DNA of 64,000 bases, taken from Blasia pusilla. Taxonomy: Eukaryota; Marchantiophyta; Marchantiopsida; Blasiales. Of the stretch, positions 11,601-23,573 are shown in pieces (position 1 is the stretch's first letter; each line of letters starts with the position of its first letter). Under the pieces are notes generated by a model. The model was not told the origin of the DNA and searched no databases. It was given only the letters and a program-made list of their open reading frames with translations. Both the position numbers and the translations under genes were made by a program. The stretch lies in contig CM114275.1 of the NCBI GenBank assembly GCA_050084515.1, positions 28,396,001 to 28,460,000 of the forward strand, in the 5' to 3' direction.

Positions 11601-14600
11601 AGGAACTCCTGTGCGGAGCCCGATCGATCCACGCTGTCGGCCGACTGGTCCAGATAGTCAGGCGCCATTCGCCTGATAGTCTTTTGGGCCCAAGCTCCTG
11701 CAGCTCCTAGTAATTTGGTCTGGAAAGAGACTCTTTGAAGTTGTTTCTATTGGAGCAAAGATACGTGCTGACCGCTTCTCCGTTGTACGTTACTGCGCGT
11801 GGTGTCATATTCCGAATGGCTTCGGTCTCTCATGAGGAAAAGGTGCCGGGAATTGACGGCACTCGAAGAGTCAACCACTGACGAGGAGAGACGCGCCTCA
11901 GTATAGACGAAGGAAAGACAGCAAAAGCTCCTTTTCTCGGAGAAAGGCGAAATCGGCCTTCTGCGCAGGTGTCGAGATCCGGTTGCTCTCTTGCACATAG
12001 CTGCCGATTTCGTGAAGGAAATGGCCACCACTGGCACTCGTCAAATTATTATTTCCGCACCGCTGCGACGCCCTTTGCGGTGTCTCAGTCTGTCCACAGT
12101 CGTTGAACGATTTGTTGCGCCGCTGACGTACAGTACTGTGTCTACCACGCGGGAAAAAGAAGATTCGGGAGCCTCACCGAGGCAGGGCGAAGTTGGCGAA
12201 GTTGGCGAAGCCAAGGCGAAGCTGGCTAAGGGTCTAAGAGACTAAGGCTACTGCGCTCCGCTTCCAAGAGGCCAACTGGTTCCTAAGCATTTAACAGACC
12301 CCCCGACAATCTTACACATTTGACCCCTCCTACGCCAAAGCTTTGCAGTGCTCAACGACAGTAGCACCCCAGAGCTTCCTTGTTCCCGCAACCGTCATAT
12401 AATAAAAAATAAATAAATAATAAATTACTAACCCACCACCATACAAACAGACAAGACTTGTCTCCGTTGCTCGGAAACACAACTCGCAAGGTACATGCAC
12501 AGCGTAAGGCCGTTTTTAATTCAATGCCAACATGTGCAAGCTCGATCAAACCTGCAAAAGGCTGACCGCGAATTGGGGACGGAACGCCAGACCCAGACGT
12601 CGGGCAGACTCGGGCTGGCCGCGCGGAACGGAAAATTGCCACCGAACGCATCCAAAGGAGAAACCATTACTTCCTGGAGCAAGCGCATAGCACAAGGTCA
12701 CGTGTGAGATTGAGTGCGGGACGACTGGAGCTCCCCTAGCCACAGTGGCGGGCGGTCCTGTATTTTCTCGTACTAGATGTGTCTGTGTGTATGTGTCGAT
12801 GCATAATCCTTACGGCGTGTCAAGCTCTCACTCCGCCATCTCACGCGAACGAATTCGAAGGCCAACTACGCGTAACCCTTGTGGCGTGTCGGGTTTTCTT
12901 TCTGTAATCTCACGCATGAAACTAGAGTCCAGCCCGTGCTATGAACCAACCGATAATAATGAGCTGCCCGAAATTCAAAGCAGATTGACCCTTTCACTCT
13001 TTTAAACATTTTCTAGTTACGTCGTGGTATAAGCATCTAAATGTTTGGAAATCTTCTTTCATTGATAGACATTCCAGGGCACGTGAAGGTCGTTCGAAGT
13101 ATGTATTATTCAAAAAATTGGAGGATGTAAACATTCCAGCTGGTTTTATGGAATTCTTCAAAATTTATGAAATGATTTTTAAAAAATTAGTGTAATATTT
13201 GTACTATTTATGGGGAAAATAATTTTATATGGTTGTTATGTCAATTTAGTTCTTCCGTTAATTCTTACACGTGTCGTCACATGAAGAATCCAAAATGCAT
13301 ACGGGTTCATCAACGGAGGATGGGGTCTTTAAATCCCATCCTCTTTTAATGATGCAGATTCTTATATTAATATAATTTAATTTTAAATTTTAACTAATTT
13401 CAATTAAGATAATCAAGTTGAATTGATAAACCAATATTAAAAAAATTATTTTATGTGAGTACCAAATGTAACAATTCGTGTGTTCGATGAGTTTGATTAT
13501 AATTCAATCTTCCATACTTCCTGGGGTTAGATCCTAATCCCATGAACGAATTATACTCGCAACAACACCAAATATATTTTTCAATATGAGTGTTGGAATA
13601 GTAAGATATACTTTATATTCACGGTTATAGAATTTGTTTTTCATCTTGATCATAGGAATGGGATTTCAGCCACATATGGAACCAATTTCTTAGGGTAATT
13701 GTAGAAATTTTTGTAGACTCATTGATACACAATCTACATTGCTGGTCACATCCATGCAATAAATACCATCAATTTTATGAACACAAGGTAAGATTGGTAT
13801 ACACAAAAAATGCACTCACATATATATTACATACATCAAATTATTCAAGAAAAATTGAAGTTAAAAAGGCATACACATCGAACTCTACTCCTAATCATCC
13901 ATAACATAGTCAAGCTAGATACCCCCTATGAGATTAGGGAATCTAGATTCTAATGCCCTAGATCCTACCAAGCCATAGAAGATATGAGTATTTATGTAAA
14001 TTAAGGTCATTGACATGCCACATGAATACACTTGTATAGGAAAGATTTTTCTTATTATAATATGAATGAGTGATGTACTTTTTGGATACTCTGAAAAATT
14101 CCTGGGCTCACTTCAATCTTTTCCAACTAATGCTTAGAATGCCCCAATATCTAGTACCTACTCAAGGTTGTAATTTTTTTTAGAAGTGAATTTTTTTATT
14201 AAAAAGTTTCTACGGTTGGTACTTAGGTATGAGGTCGCTTGGATGGCTTGTAATTATTTTAATTAAAAAATCCACTTTCCAAGCACTACAACCTATACTT
14301 ATCATGATCCTCACTCCAAATAAGACAGACAAGGAGGTACAAAATTTCTTATTACAACAACGGCTTTAACCACCCCCAAATAAGACACCCCAATACTTCA
14401 ATCCACATGCTACTTTTAAGTTTGAACCCATATGAAAGCAATTTGAAGAACTCCTTACTTACTCAATGTCTTAGGTATAAATTTTACCAATATAGGGTTT
14501 GGCCATCCTAGTTGGTTGCTAGACTTGCTAATGATTGAGGTTTTGTAGGGTGAATTTTAACAAATAGTTTAAAGCATATATGCCAACTTTTGCAAGATAC

Positions 14601-15600
14601 TTTTTACTTGAAGATGAACCAATAGTAAACATTCATTCAACCTACTTAAACCTAGGGGAAAAAAGGGACCTCCGATTTTGGCATGTAAATGGATGACTGA
14701 ATGTAAGGCGTTACACCAATTGGTCTTACGTTTCACACAAGTGCTTGTGTCCACTATTTAAATACATTTTTTTAAAATGTTGTATGTGATGAAAATCGAG
14801 ATTGAATATTTTAAGGACTACTTATATTCATGCGGTGGGTCAAGAATCCAATGTTATAGGAATTTACTCAAAATACTTGTAAATGATGAAATCCGTCCAT
14901 GGTGAATGGGAGACAAACATTTAGTTCATGTGTATTTGATATAATTCAACCAATTTTCAGTTTACTAGTAAGAATGTTTATATTATGCATAGGCATACAA
15001 TAACCCGTATCAATTGCCTAGCCCCTCTTATGACAACTCGAAAAATTATTTTCACTTGTGTGGATGAAAAGAAAGGTAAGGTGAAAATTAGTTCCGCTGC
15101 TTTTAGATTTTTTTTTTTCACCCTTCTATTTATAGTAATCCTCACAAGTTTCGTTCATAGTATAGGTTCAAATTGTTCTAATTCCAATTGCCGCATCCTA
15201 TTTCTTTTCCGTTACTTTTTTTTTTGAGCTAGATATATCCCCTTTCTCTCAAAGGAGAGAATCTTTTTTTGACCCGTCAAATTGTATAGCTTATGTTTTG
15301 CATGGAAGAAGAAGGTTTAATTACACCAATAGTTTTATGCCTTTATTACGGCCCTAACTTAGAGCCCTTAATTTGTGGTATCCTCTATGGCGAGTGTACA
15401 ACACCATATTATGTGCGGTCGCAGAAAAATGATCCAACACATGAATCCCATGACGTGGCCGAGTAAAATTGTAGAACAAACCGCCACTTTGTACCTGCTG
15501 TGGGTATTACGTATTCAAGACTATTTAATTTCCTTTGTAGTGTAGTATATTTACTAGTTGAGCCGAAAGCTACCACATCCCTATAATAGGGCTACTCAAT
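11601..15600. other. Intergenic, no gene recognised
   Basis: The GC-rich part (to about 13000) contains a short tandem of gaagttggcg units at 12187-12225. From about 13000 the sequence is AT-rich with many homopolymers. No coding region, tRNA or rRNA was recognised. Confidence 0.4.
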
Positions 15601-15618
15601 TCTCCCCCATGAAATGAT

Positions 15619-15654
15619 CTAGAAATGATCATTTCTAGGGCCCTAGAAATGATC
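15619..15654. repeat. Two overlapping perfect palindromes built on CTAGAAATGATC
   Basis: Bases 15619-15638 form a perfect 20-bp palindrome (CTAGAAATGA / TCATTTCTAG). Bases 15627-15654 form a perfect 28-bp palindrome whose arms are GATCATTTCTAGGG and its complement. They share an arm, so the same 12-base word occurs three times in alternating orientation. Origin unknown; it could be a foldback remnant or element ends joined together. Confidence 0.8.
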
Positions 15655-18400
15655 GTGGATTCCACATGAGTGGATTTTGATTAATAATAATATTTTCTAA
15701 AAAAATTAAAAAATTAATATCATTCTAAAGAAACCTGTTCCAGACTTTGTCTTTTGGATATAGATGTAAGAACGAACAACCATATTTGGAGAAACTCGAC
15801 ACCAAAATAGGTACCTGATTCTTCAAAAGGGAATTCGCCGTAACCCTGGCCTTTGAACTTCGCCATAGCCCGGATTTGAGTGGCCCTAATGTCTCTAGCT
15901 CTCTTGAGCCACCACATCCATTTGATTAGGTGCATTCAACTCTCTATTTTAACACCCATAGTGTCTCCTCAATTGAAAATAATTTATCGTTACACACTAT
16001 TGTATTCATCTTCTTTGTAATACAATGGATTAGTAGAGCCAAAATAATACATTCAACTATTTCAAACACTTTTTGTGAACTTTTGTAGAATATGGGTTCC
16101 TTTTTCTTTTTACGTGTTTTAAAGCACCAATGTAACGTATAACTATCTTAAGTGGAATCTTCGTATTGTGAATTTATTTTAATAATCAGACCCCAACTAG
16201 TTTGGATATGTATATTTGGTAGTCAACATTTGCATATGCATAGTCGTAGAGTCACCCTCTCCCTTCCTCCTTGGAACAACTTAAAAAAACTCATTTAAGT
16301 GAGCTCTTTAGTAACCAAAGAGTTGGGTTCCAACTTGTAATCTTCGTGGAGCCGCACAAAAGGCCCAAAGTTGGAATTACCATCAAGGCTTATCAATTTT
16401 CCCTTCATGGAGGGGTGCGATGAATCCCAATTATTTGTCTCGAGTGAATACATTTACTGTCCGCATGATCCATGGGCAATATGCCTTTTAAATCTCATGA
16501 TTAACCCCCACCTAGACTCATGATCTTTGCAACATGTTTTCGATGGGTTATTTTTTATGTTCCAATGTAAGAGTAGTATCATGACACAAATGTATATTAG
16601 TTCGCAATTCATCCCAACCTTAAAAGAAGAACGTGTGAGACTTTCCATTTAATTCTAAACCCATCTTATTCATCAAGTACGGGATGGTCCTTCTTTCCAA
16701 TAGCACTAAGACATATCTCGTAGAGCCAGTTTTTCTTAGAAAACGTTTATTCTTGGCAACCACGCTCGTAGCCCCATACCATGCCTCCAATCGATTGAAA
16801 GACTGGTCGCCTACTTTGACTTATCTCCAAAGTCAACAATGGTTTTTTACATCCTTATTTTTACATATGTCCAGTATTCCCATATGCCCCCACGGGAATA
16901 GGCTTTCAATTCACATTCACAGCTATAGTAGTTTTATAATAGATAAAACGCACGATATCCCTACGAACCATAAAGAAAACGGAACAGGATTCACGAATAA
17001 TTCTCACACACTAAGGATTCGTAAGGAACCCACATTTATCCCTACCGACCACTCCGAGAACCGACTCAATAAGACCCCAATCCCGAATATGAATAGGCGG
17101 TCCGCCGACTTGGGAAGTTGGGAAAAGCGTTCCCCGCTCGCCATACGGCGTATCCACCAGCCAGAGTCGCGCGTACTAAAGCGCCGATGAATAGAAATAA
17201 AATAGAAATAAAAGCGAAGCCTTGATCGCTGTCACGTAACGAGCGCTGCGAATGTGACTCCCCAGCTTCTCTGCGCATTGTGACTCGTACGTGGAGACGG
17301 AGCATGGGGCACGGGCTCCGAGCGAGGCGAAGAGCGCGCGCGGGTTCGGAAACACAAATAAATAATAAATCAAACGCCCCGTGGAAGGCAATCGGGGTCT
17401 ATTCAACTCTATTGTTGGGGTCCGGAGTCCGGAAGGCGGGGAGAGGAGAGGGGACAGGTCCGACAAACCAGTCGTCAGGCCAGTTTCGGAGGAGCGTCTG
17501 GGTTTAGCGCACGCACAGTTGTCTGTTTGTATGCCACGCACAGCTGAGTATATGTCTGCACGAATCGCGTGAACTTCGCGTCCGCGGATAAAAGTGCAGG
17601 TGATGCTTGGATGTCGGAGCCTACGAAAAGGTTTTGGAGATCGATAGTCGCGAACGAATGAGCCGATGCCGAGGATTGTTGTTGCTCGCTGTGGCGGCCA
17701 TCGGGATGGGAAGGTAGAGCGAAATCGGCTAGTGCAGTAAGCGAAGATGGTAGAGATTTTGGCCATCGCGGGATACTTCTAGACGTTCACGTCTGGCCGA
17801 CTTCGTCCGGACTGCGGAGCCGTCGACTTTCCCGTGCCCAGGACTCAGGTCACCACCGGCAGCCATCCTCGGGACAAAGTAATATAAACTTTAATTGAAA
17901 CTTTGATGGAAAACCCATCAAAGGAGGGGGAGAGCCAAAAACCCGCGGGCCAAAACCGGCCCTGATGAGACAGACTGATGATGGGGCAGGGAGTAGCGGT
18001 AGTGGGTCCGTTGTATTTCGGCGTCATCCTCATGATCGACGCCGATCCGGTGTTGTCTACAGGCTATGTTGATGCTGCGCGCGCGCACAGTGGTGATCAG
18101 CTTGTGTGGTGTGGTGGATTAGGGCTGCAGGAGTTCCTGTGAGGACTCTGAGGAGCCGCGCGGCAGTCCTAAGTGGTACGTGGGTCGTGTAGAGTGGCCC
18201 ACCCCACGCGGCTCATGTTTTCCTCTCTGTCTGTAGGGTGGAGAGAAAGGCGTACTGCAGTTCAACTCTACTGCTTTTACCCTCGTGGATGCGGGGAAGA
18301 ATCTCTCAACACCGGCGCCCAAATTCCTCTTTGGACGGCACGTTTCCCAATAAGAGGGATTACTTGAAGGATAGCAGTGTGAGGTTCTCATGTACACTAG
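15655..18400. other. Intergenic, upstream of the transporter gene; no other gene recognised
   Basis: AT-rich to about 16900, then CpG-rich from about 17050 onward into the MTP gene. Long open frames in the CpG-rich part (for example 17766-17176 minus) have basic, Ser/Arg-rich compositions without family motifs, as expected from GC-rich DNA. The CpG-rich part is likely the promoter and leader region of the MTP gene. Confidence 0.4.
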
Positions 18401-18469
18401 TTGTTGTGAACATTGATGCTACGCTGCGAGGGTTGTCCTTGATGTCACTGCCGTACGGCTACAGAACTT

Positions 18470-18679
18470 GTAAGTCACATATCACCCATACGAACTTGTC
18501 ATAATTATATCTGTGGATTCCTCGTCCTTCCCTTCCAGAAAAGCTTCCGAATTGATGCAGATCTGACATTAGGGTCGAGCTCTTTCAGGGCCAGGGAAAA
18601 AATTGTTTGAGAGATTACTGGCTCGGTAATTGTTGCCTTCTTCCTTCTTTTTACATCGGTAACCACGTTCGTGCTGAAG
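18470..18679 (+). other. Possible 5' UTR intron of the MTP gene
   Basis: A strong donor, CTTG|GTAAGT-like (GTAAGT at 18470-18475), is followed by a pyrimidine-rich run (ttgttgccttcttccttctt) near 18630-18655 and AG dinucleotides at 18678-18679 and 18737-18738. An intron ending at either AG would leave the ATG at 18758 as the first codon of the main frame. This is only a splice-signal reading; the second AG is an equal candidate. Confidence 0.35.
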
Positions 18680-18757
18680 TATAAAGTCCCCGCCCGAGTC
18701 TGTCCATTAGGTCGACTTGCTGCGAATGCTTGCTGTAGGGCGAGCGCTTACGGAAAA

Positions 18758-20194
18758 ATGGGAACGCTTAGCTTGCGTGATCCCTTGCTGGGCTCGGAGC
18801 CTCTGTCCAATGGTAGCTGGAAATGTAACACCCAGGTTTGTGGATTGACTGATACGGGAAATCTTGCCGCCAAGGCAGAGAGAGCAGTGGCAACCAAGAA
18901 GTTGACGAGAGCCGTAGTTTGCTGCGTTGTGTTCATGATCATTGAAGTAATCGGTGGTATCAAGGCCGGGAGTCTGGCAGTTCTCACCGACGCGGTGCAT
19001 TTGTTGTCCGATGTGGCGAGCTTTGCGATTTCCATTTTCGCTGTCTGGGCTGGAGGTTGGGAGGCCAGTCCGAAGCATACCTTCGGGTTTTATCGCCTGG
19101 AAATCCTTGGCGCGCTAGTGTCTCTCTTGATTATTTGGTTGATCACAGGAGGCATTGTGTACGAAGCAATTGGAAGGCTGCTTTCTGGAGCCGTCGAAAT
19201 TGATGGACGCCTCATGTTCATTATCGCATCGTTAGGTTTACTAGTCAATGTTGCTATGATGTTCCTGCTCGGGCACGATCACGGCCACGGACATGGACAC
19301 AGCCACGACCACGACCACGGTGAAGCTCACAGCCACAGCCATGACCACAAGCATGAGCCCGGGGAGGTTCACAATCACAGCCACGAACATCGCTGCCAGG
19401 GTCATGGGAGCAATGATTCCCACCCAGTGCATGCACACGACCATGGAGAGCAAAGTCAAGGCAGCGATCACTCTCACCATCACGAGGATCCTAATACACT
19501 TGTTGTATTGTCGACGTCTCCGGAGGCCCAGCCACTTCTGCCATCAGATGGAGAATCGCAGGGAAGCGTGGGGGTTGATCTGAAATCGCACAAGCAAGAG
19601 TGCGTGCGCCACAACTTCATGGTCCGTGGAGAGGACAGAAGAATCGTGTGCATCTGTAGCGAAAAAGAAGAGAGTCCGTCGGAGAGCAAGGTGACCATCG
19701 ATCATGAGGGTGAGGCTTCAGGGTCCAACAAAGGAAACATCAACGTGCGCAGTGCCTACCTTCATGTTTTGGGAGACCTAATTCAGAGCATCGGTGTAAT
19801 GGTTGGAGGGGCAATCATCTGGTGGAAGCCAGAGTGGACGATAGTTGATTTAGTTTGCACTTTCTTATTCTCCGTCCTTGTCTTGGGCACCACAATTAAG
19901 ATGCTATGGGACATCCTTGAGGTTTTGATGGAAAGCACTCCTCGGGAAGTGGATGCCGAAGCACTGCAGCAAGGTTTGGTAAGAGAAGTAGACGGTGTGA
20001 TTGCCGTGCACGAGCTGCACATCTGGGCAATTACGGTTGGCAAAGTCATTTTGGCTTCTCATGTGACGATTAGACCTGACGCAGATCAAGAGGAGGTGTT
20101 ACAGAAGGTGATGCATTATTGTGACTCCAAATATAAAATTAGCCATGTGACTATTCAGGTTGAGCGATCCAGACCGGGTGATTCAATCAGCTAG
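18758..20194 (+). CDS. MTP1: MTP1-type zinc transporter (cation diffusion facilitator), intronless
   Basis: 478-residue CDF transporter, most like plant MTP1-group proteins, which exchange cytosolic Zn2+ for H+ and load zinc into the vacuole. The frame is open upstream but the first ATG is at 18758 in a good context (AAAAATGGGA). Numbering from that Met: TM1 is about 50-70; TM2 carries the HxxxD zinc site (HLLSD, 81-85); TM3-TM4 run about 110-171. A histidine-rich loop follows (about 173-242, GHDHGHGHGHSHDHDHGEAH and more). Then comes a long acidic, Cys-containing stretch to about 330. TM5 has the second HxxxD site (HVLGD, 336-340), then TM6 and a cytosolic C-terminal domain (HELHIWAITVGKV). 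Arabidopsis MTP1 is about 400 residues, so the loop is unusually long here. All diagnostic residues are present and there are no breaks. The only convincing intact gene in the window. Confidence 0.95.
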   Translation: MGTLSLRDPLLGSEPLSNGSWKCNTQVCGLTDTGNLAAKAERAVATKKLTRAVVCCVVFMIIEVIGGIKAGSLAVLTDAVHLLSDVASFAISIFAVWAGGWEASPKHTFGFYRLEILGALVSLLIIWLITGGIVYEAIGRLLSGAVEIDGRLMFIIASLGLLVNVAMMFLLGHDHGHGHGHSHDHDHGEAHSHSHDHKHEPGEVHNHSHEHRCQGHGSNDSHPVHAHDHGEQSQGSDHSHHHEDPNTLVVLSTSPEAQPLLPSDGESQGSVGVDLKSHKQECVRHNFMVRGEDRRIVCICSEKEESPSESKVTIDHEGEASGSNKGNINVRSAYLHVLGDLIQSIGVMVGGAIIWWKPEWTIVDLVCTFLFSVLVLGTTIKMLWDILEVLMESTPREVDAEALQQGLVREVDGVIAVHELHIWAITVGKVILASHVTIRPDADQEEVLQKVMHYCDSKYKISHVTIQVERSRPGDSIS

Positions 20195-23100
20195 ACACGA
20201 TCTTGCTCACCTGTAGATTATCAATTTTACAGTTGTAGTGGTCAGTAGCCAATTAAGGCGTTTTCGTCCATGTTCTTTGTGGTCGTCGTTTCTAAACCTT
20301 CTACGCCCTTCGTCCCGGATAAATCGAATTTTGGGAATGGGACTTCGAGCTACGCCATTTAGGAGGCTTATGATCGGGCTCGAGGAGCGTTCTGTTGTGT
20401 AATCTGTTCATCTGCGCGCGGAGATGAAGCATGCTTGTCTCTCCAAAGATTAAATGATCGTACTCGAATGATTTCGAGCTGCTGTATTGTACCGCATTTG
20501 ATTATTTACTGATGTCTGGTGTGGTCGACTCTGCCAATATTACTCATTCAGATAAGGTTGCTCAGGTGTAAACTGGATCGAAAATAGGTCCATGCACTTG
20601 CCAGGCCATCTCAGGAGCTTGATAAACCCGAATGGCCGGGGAGTCCCGCCACTGTGAAGCAGCCTCGTCTTCTCCGTGCTCTGTTTGTGGCTAAGCTCAT
20701 CCGTCTCTCGCTCAAATTCCTGAAACCAACCACAACAGGAGAATTGCCGGTGCAACGGATTGGATTGAAACTTGTATGTCTGTCGCAGAAGTTCAGACTG
20801 TCAGCTGAACTCCCTCACAACCGAATTGTCATGCTCTGGTTGAAATTAATTGGCAAGTAGTTTGGAGAGCACTCGGAAGAAAATCAGTATGTCGACTCCT
20901 AGTGCATTTGAGACGATGGTTTCGTGCGACCCTGTCCTAGTCAACGGTTGTCAAACCGCTCAGTCAGCCGCACTCGGCGCAGTCGCCATTCTCTCCGCAT
21001 CGAGGATTCCCGCGGGTTCATAACCGGGTGAAGCATTTTCGCAAGAGATTTTACCCCAGTTGTGATGACGCGAAGAACCCTTGCATCAGGCCCTGGCTTT
21101 CTCCACGAGAGGCGGCGTCACAGCGCATGAAACTCCTCTCTCATGGGTGACGAAATCCAACTGCGGGCTCCGGTTCAGATGATGTATGGCTCGAGAACGG
21201 AAATTTCCCGACGCAAGTAAGCTCGAGCCTCGTGGAAGAGTTTTCGACTCCAACCCAAAAGCCCACAGCTCAAGTGTCGATTAAGAAAATTCACCTGACG
21301 TACAGTACATGCGCACTTTTAATTGGAAGCGATGATTCATTTTCTTTCTGTGTCTGAAGCACCCTCGGAGCAACAGAAAGCTCCCACTGCGCGAAAAATG
21401 AAGGAATGCATGAGTCATTTGCTATCTGAAGCACTCTCGGAGTCTCGGTCTAACAAATTCACACTCCGCTAAAGTGAACGGGTGTTTATCGAAACAGGTG
21501 AGCTCCTCCGCAAGGACCTAGCGTAAGATACCCCAATAAACCCTGGCAGTTGGTGGTAGGGTGGGGTCTTTCATAGCCTCGTTAGAATGCATCGAAACAT
21601 TTACGACGTGTACAAATAGGCCTCGTATTTAATAGCCCTTAGGGACGGCTTCACATCATTGTTCTACAACTTGACCATGGAGATTCTCCACCTCATCATT
21701 GGGAATACGTGTCGTTTAAGTTCGGGTTACCGAAGTTCTTCATTTGTAGCCCTAGAAACTTGGAATTCGCCATGGTTGCTAAAGCCTCTGATTTCCCCGC
21801 GTGATTTGTTAGGCATTTGTGCATGCTAATTCAAGTTTCCCTTCATTGTTACTAAGAGGATAAGTGTCTGAATTGTGTGGGCCTATGCCTATAGAAATAA
21901 ATTCTCGATTAAGGCTCTAGGGTGTACGCATTACTTTTCCATCTCGGTGCGGAGCCGTGATTTTTTTTTCTTCCGTTTTTGGACTTGAACATTTGCACGG
22001 CAATGAAATCGCCTTCATCGCCTTGATTGGAGCTTTAGTTCTAGTTCCAGCGCATTGTGTTTTCTCCTTTGGCTTGTGTATGTGCTCTGTGTTCGTTCGC
22101 TCACCCCTTTGTTCCGACGTGCTTGACATTTGATACTTATGTATCCAGCTCCTTCTTGTTGTTTTCTGCTATCGCCGATTATTATCGAATGTGGAGTAAT
22201 GAGTAGGGATTAGAAAAATCGTGCCCCAATTCCAGTGTTTGTTCGTGTGTTGAATGCTTACGAGCAACTCACGCGATCAATGGAACACGTTTGGCAAGAT
22301 ATCTAAACCATTTTTTTGTTATTGTAAGAAAAATTTGGATCGCGAACGCTGATTTTTGAATGTTGTCCCTGTGCCTCTATGTGGTCGTCAAACTCAGGTT
22401 TGCATGAATTAGGATAGAGAGAGGGACACTCGTCTGGTTTTGCCACACTTGCCCGCAAAGAAATCATGATAGTCGAGAAATTCGGCGTTCTATCCTTGCG
22501 GAAAACATAGTCTCCACATTGTTCAAATAAAAGTTAGAGATCTTGAGCCACTAATGCACACTAGTTGATTGCTACTGAACCAACTTACCTTTGAAGCCAC
22601 GGGATAAGAGGGTAGAAACCACCCTCATGCTAGACGAGGATGGTTGTGACATTGCACAACATAGCTCTCACCGCCATAGCCATTGGAAGAATTCTTATCT
22701 TCACTGGGATTGCCACTTTTTTTTTCACTCCATCTTATTATCATCATCATTCTCCAACACAACATGAAACAATCACTCTTTATATATCTCAACCTCTCCA
22801 CTCTAGTATGCAATCCCCTCCTCCACATCGTATTGTGCTTCCTCCATGGCATGCTCTATTATTTCCTCTCTTCTAGTATCTACACCAATTGATGAATGTA
22901 GATTGTCATCGAGTACTAGAAGCAGGGTATCGTAATCAAGGTGGTAATGTTCACTAGTTGCTTGTTGATTTTGTCTATGTCACGTCTTTTAGGACAGATC
23001 GACGAGATCTAGTAGAGGGCTTTCGAGGATAGTGGAGGACGGCCTCAGGAGGTCGAGAATGATCCGTTAAGGCCACGAGTAATTTGATAGAGCAGGTTTC

Positions 23101-23573
23101 CCCTTCGTTTCGGCTCATTTGGAGTTATATAGAGAAACTTAATATTTCAAGTAAGTTACCCTTTTTGAGTAGAGTTGACTTTCTATTTTTGTAGGTGGCC
23201 CTTGACCGTCTACACTAGGTCATCAGGCAAGGAGATGACATGCGAGCATAAGTTACCGTGGAGAGAGCTGGGGAGAAGGAAGGGGATATACCAGAGGAGA
23301 GGGAGCTTATGAGCTCATTCTCTCTTTGTTGAACCTCAAGGACTATGGTCCTCCATGCCTTGTGAGAAACCCAAGACTCTCATTAGGAGAGTGGGTTTGG
23401 TTTGACATCAGAGAGAGGTGTACAATGTGCACCTTGTGAGAGACATTGTTGAGATGTCATTGATTTACAAAAAGAGAATACAAAATTGAGAGCTCTACAA
23501 TGCGGCAACTTGTTGGTGTCCCGTTGTGTTTGCAGGTTGAGAACCGTGTTCCTTGCTTGATGGCTCACGGGAG
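20195..23573. other. MTP 3' flank and intergenic DNA, no gene recognised
   Basis: The first few hundred bases should contain the MTP 3' UTR; no clear polyadenylation signal stood out. A short imperfect duplication (ctgaagcaccctcggag and ctgaagcactctcggag) occurs near 21352 and 21427. Open frames lack motifs. Confidence 0.4.

Noticed and set aside
11657-11676. Small hairpin tcaggcg-ccatt-cgcctga as a terminator or RNA gene
   Set aside because: Short hairpins like this occur by chance in GC-rich DNA and no transcript context supports it.
17176-17766. 196-codon minus-strand open frame in the CpG-rich region
   Set aside because: GC-rich DNA has few stops; the composition is basic and Ser/Pro-rich with no family motif, so I read it as chance in the transporter's upstream region.
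18671-18757. N-terminal extension of the MTP protein by 29 codons
   Set aside because: It would need a GTG start. The first ATG at 18758 has a good context and gives a normal MTP N-terminus.
19241-19583. Open frames antisense or shifted to the histidine-rich loop
   Set aside because: Shadows of the MTP1-like gene caused by the CAC/CAT-rich sequence, with no independent motif.
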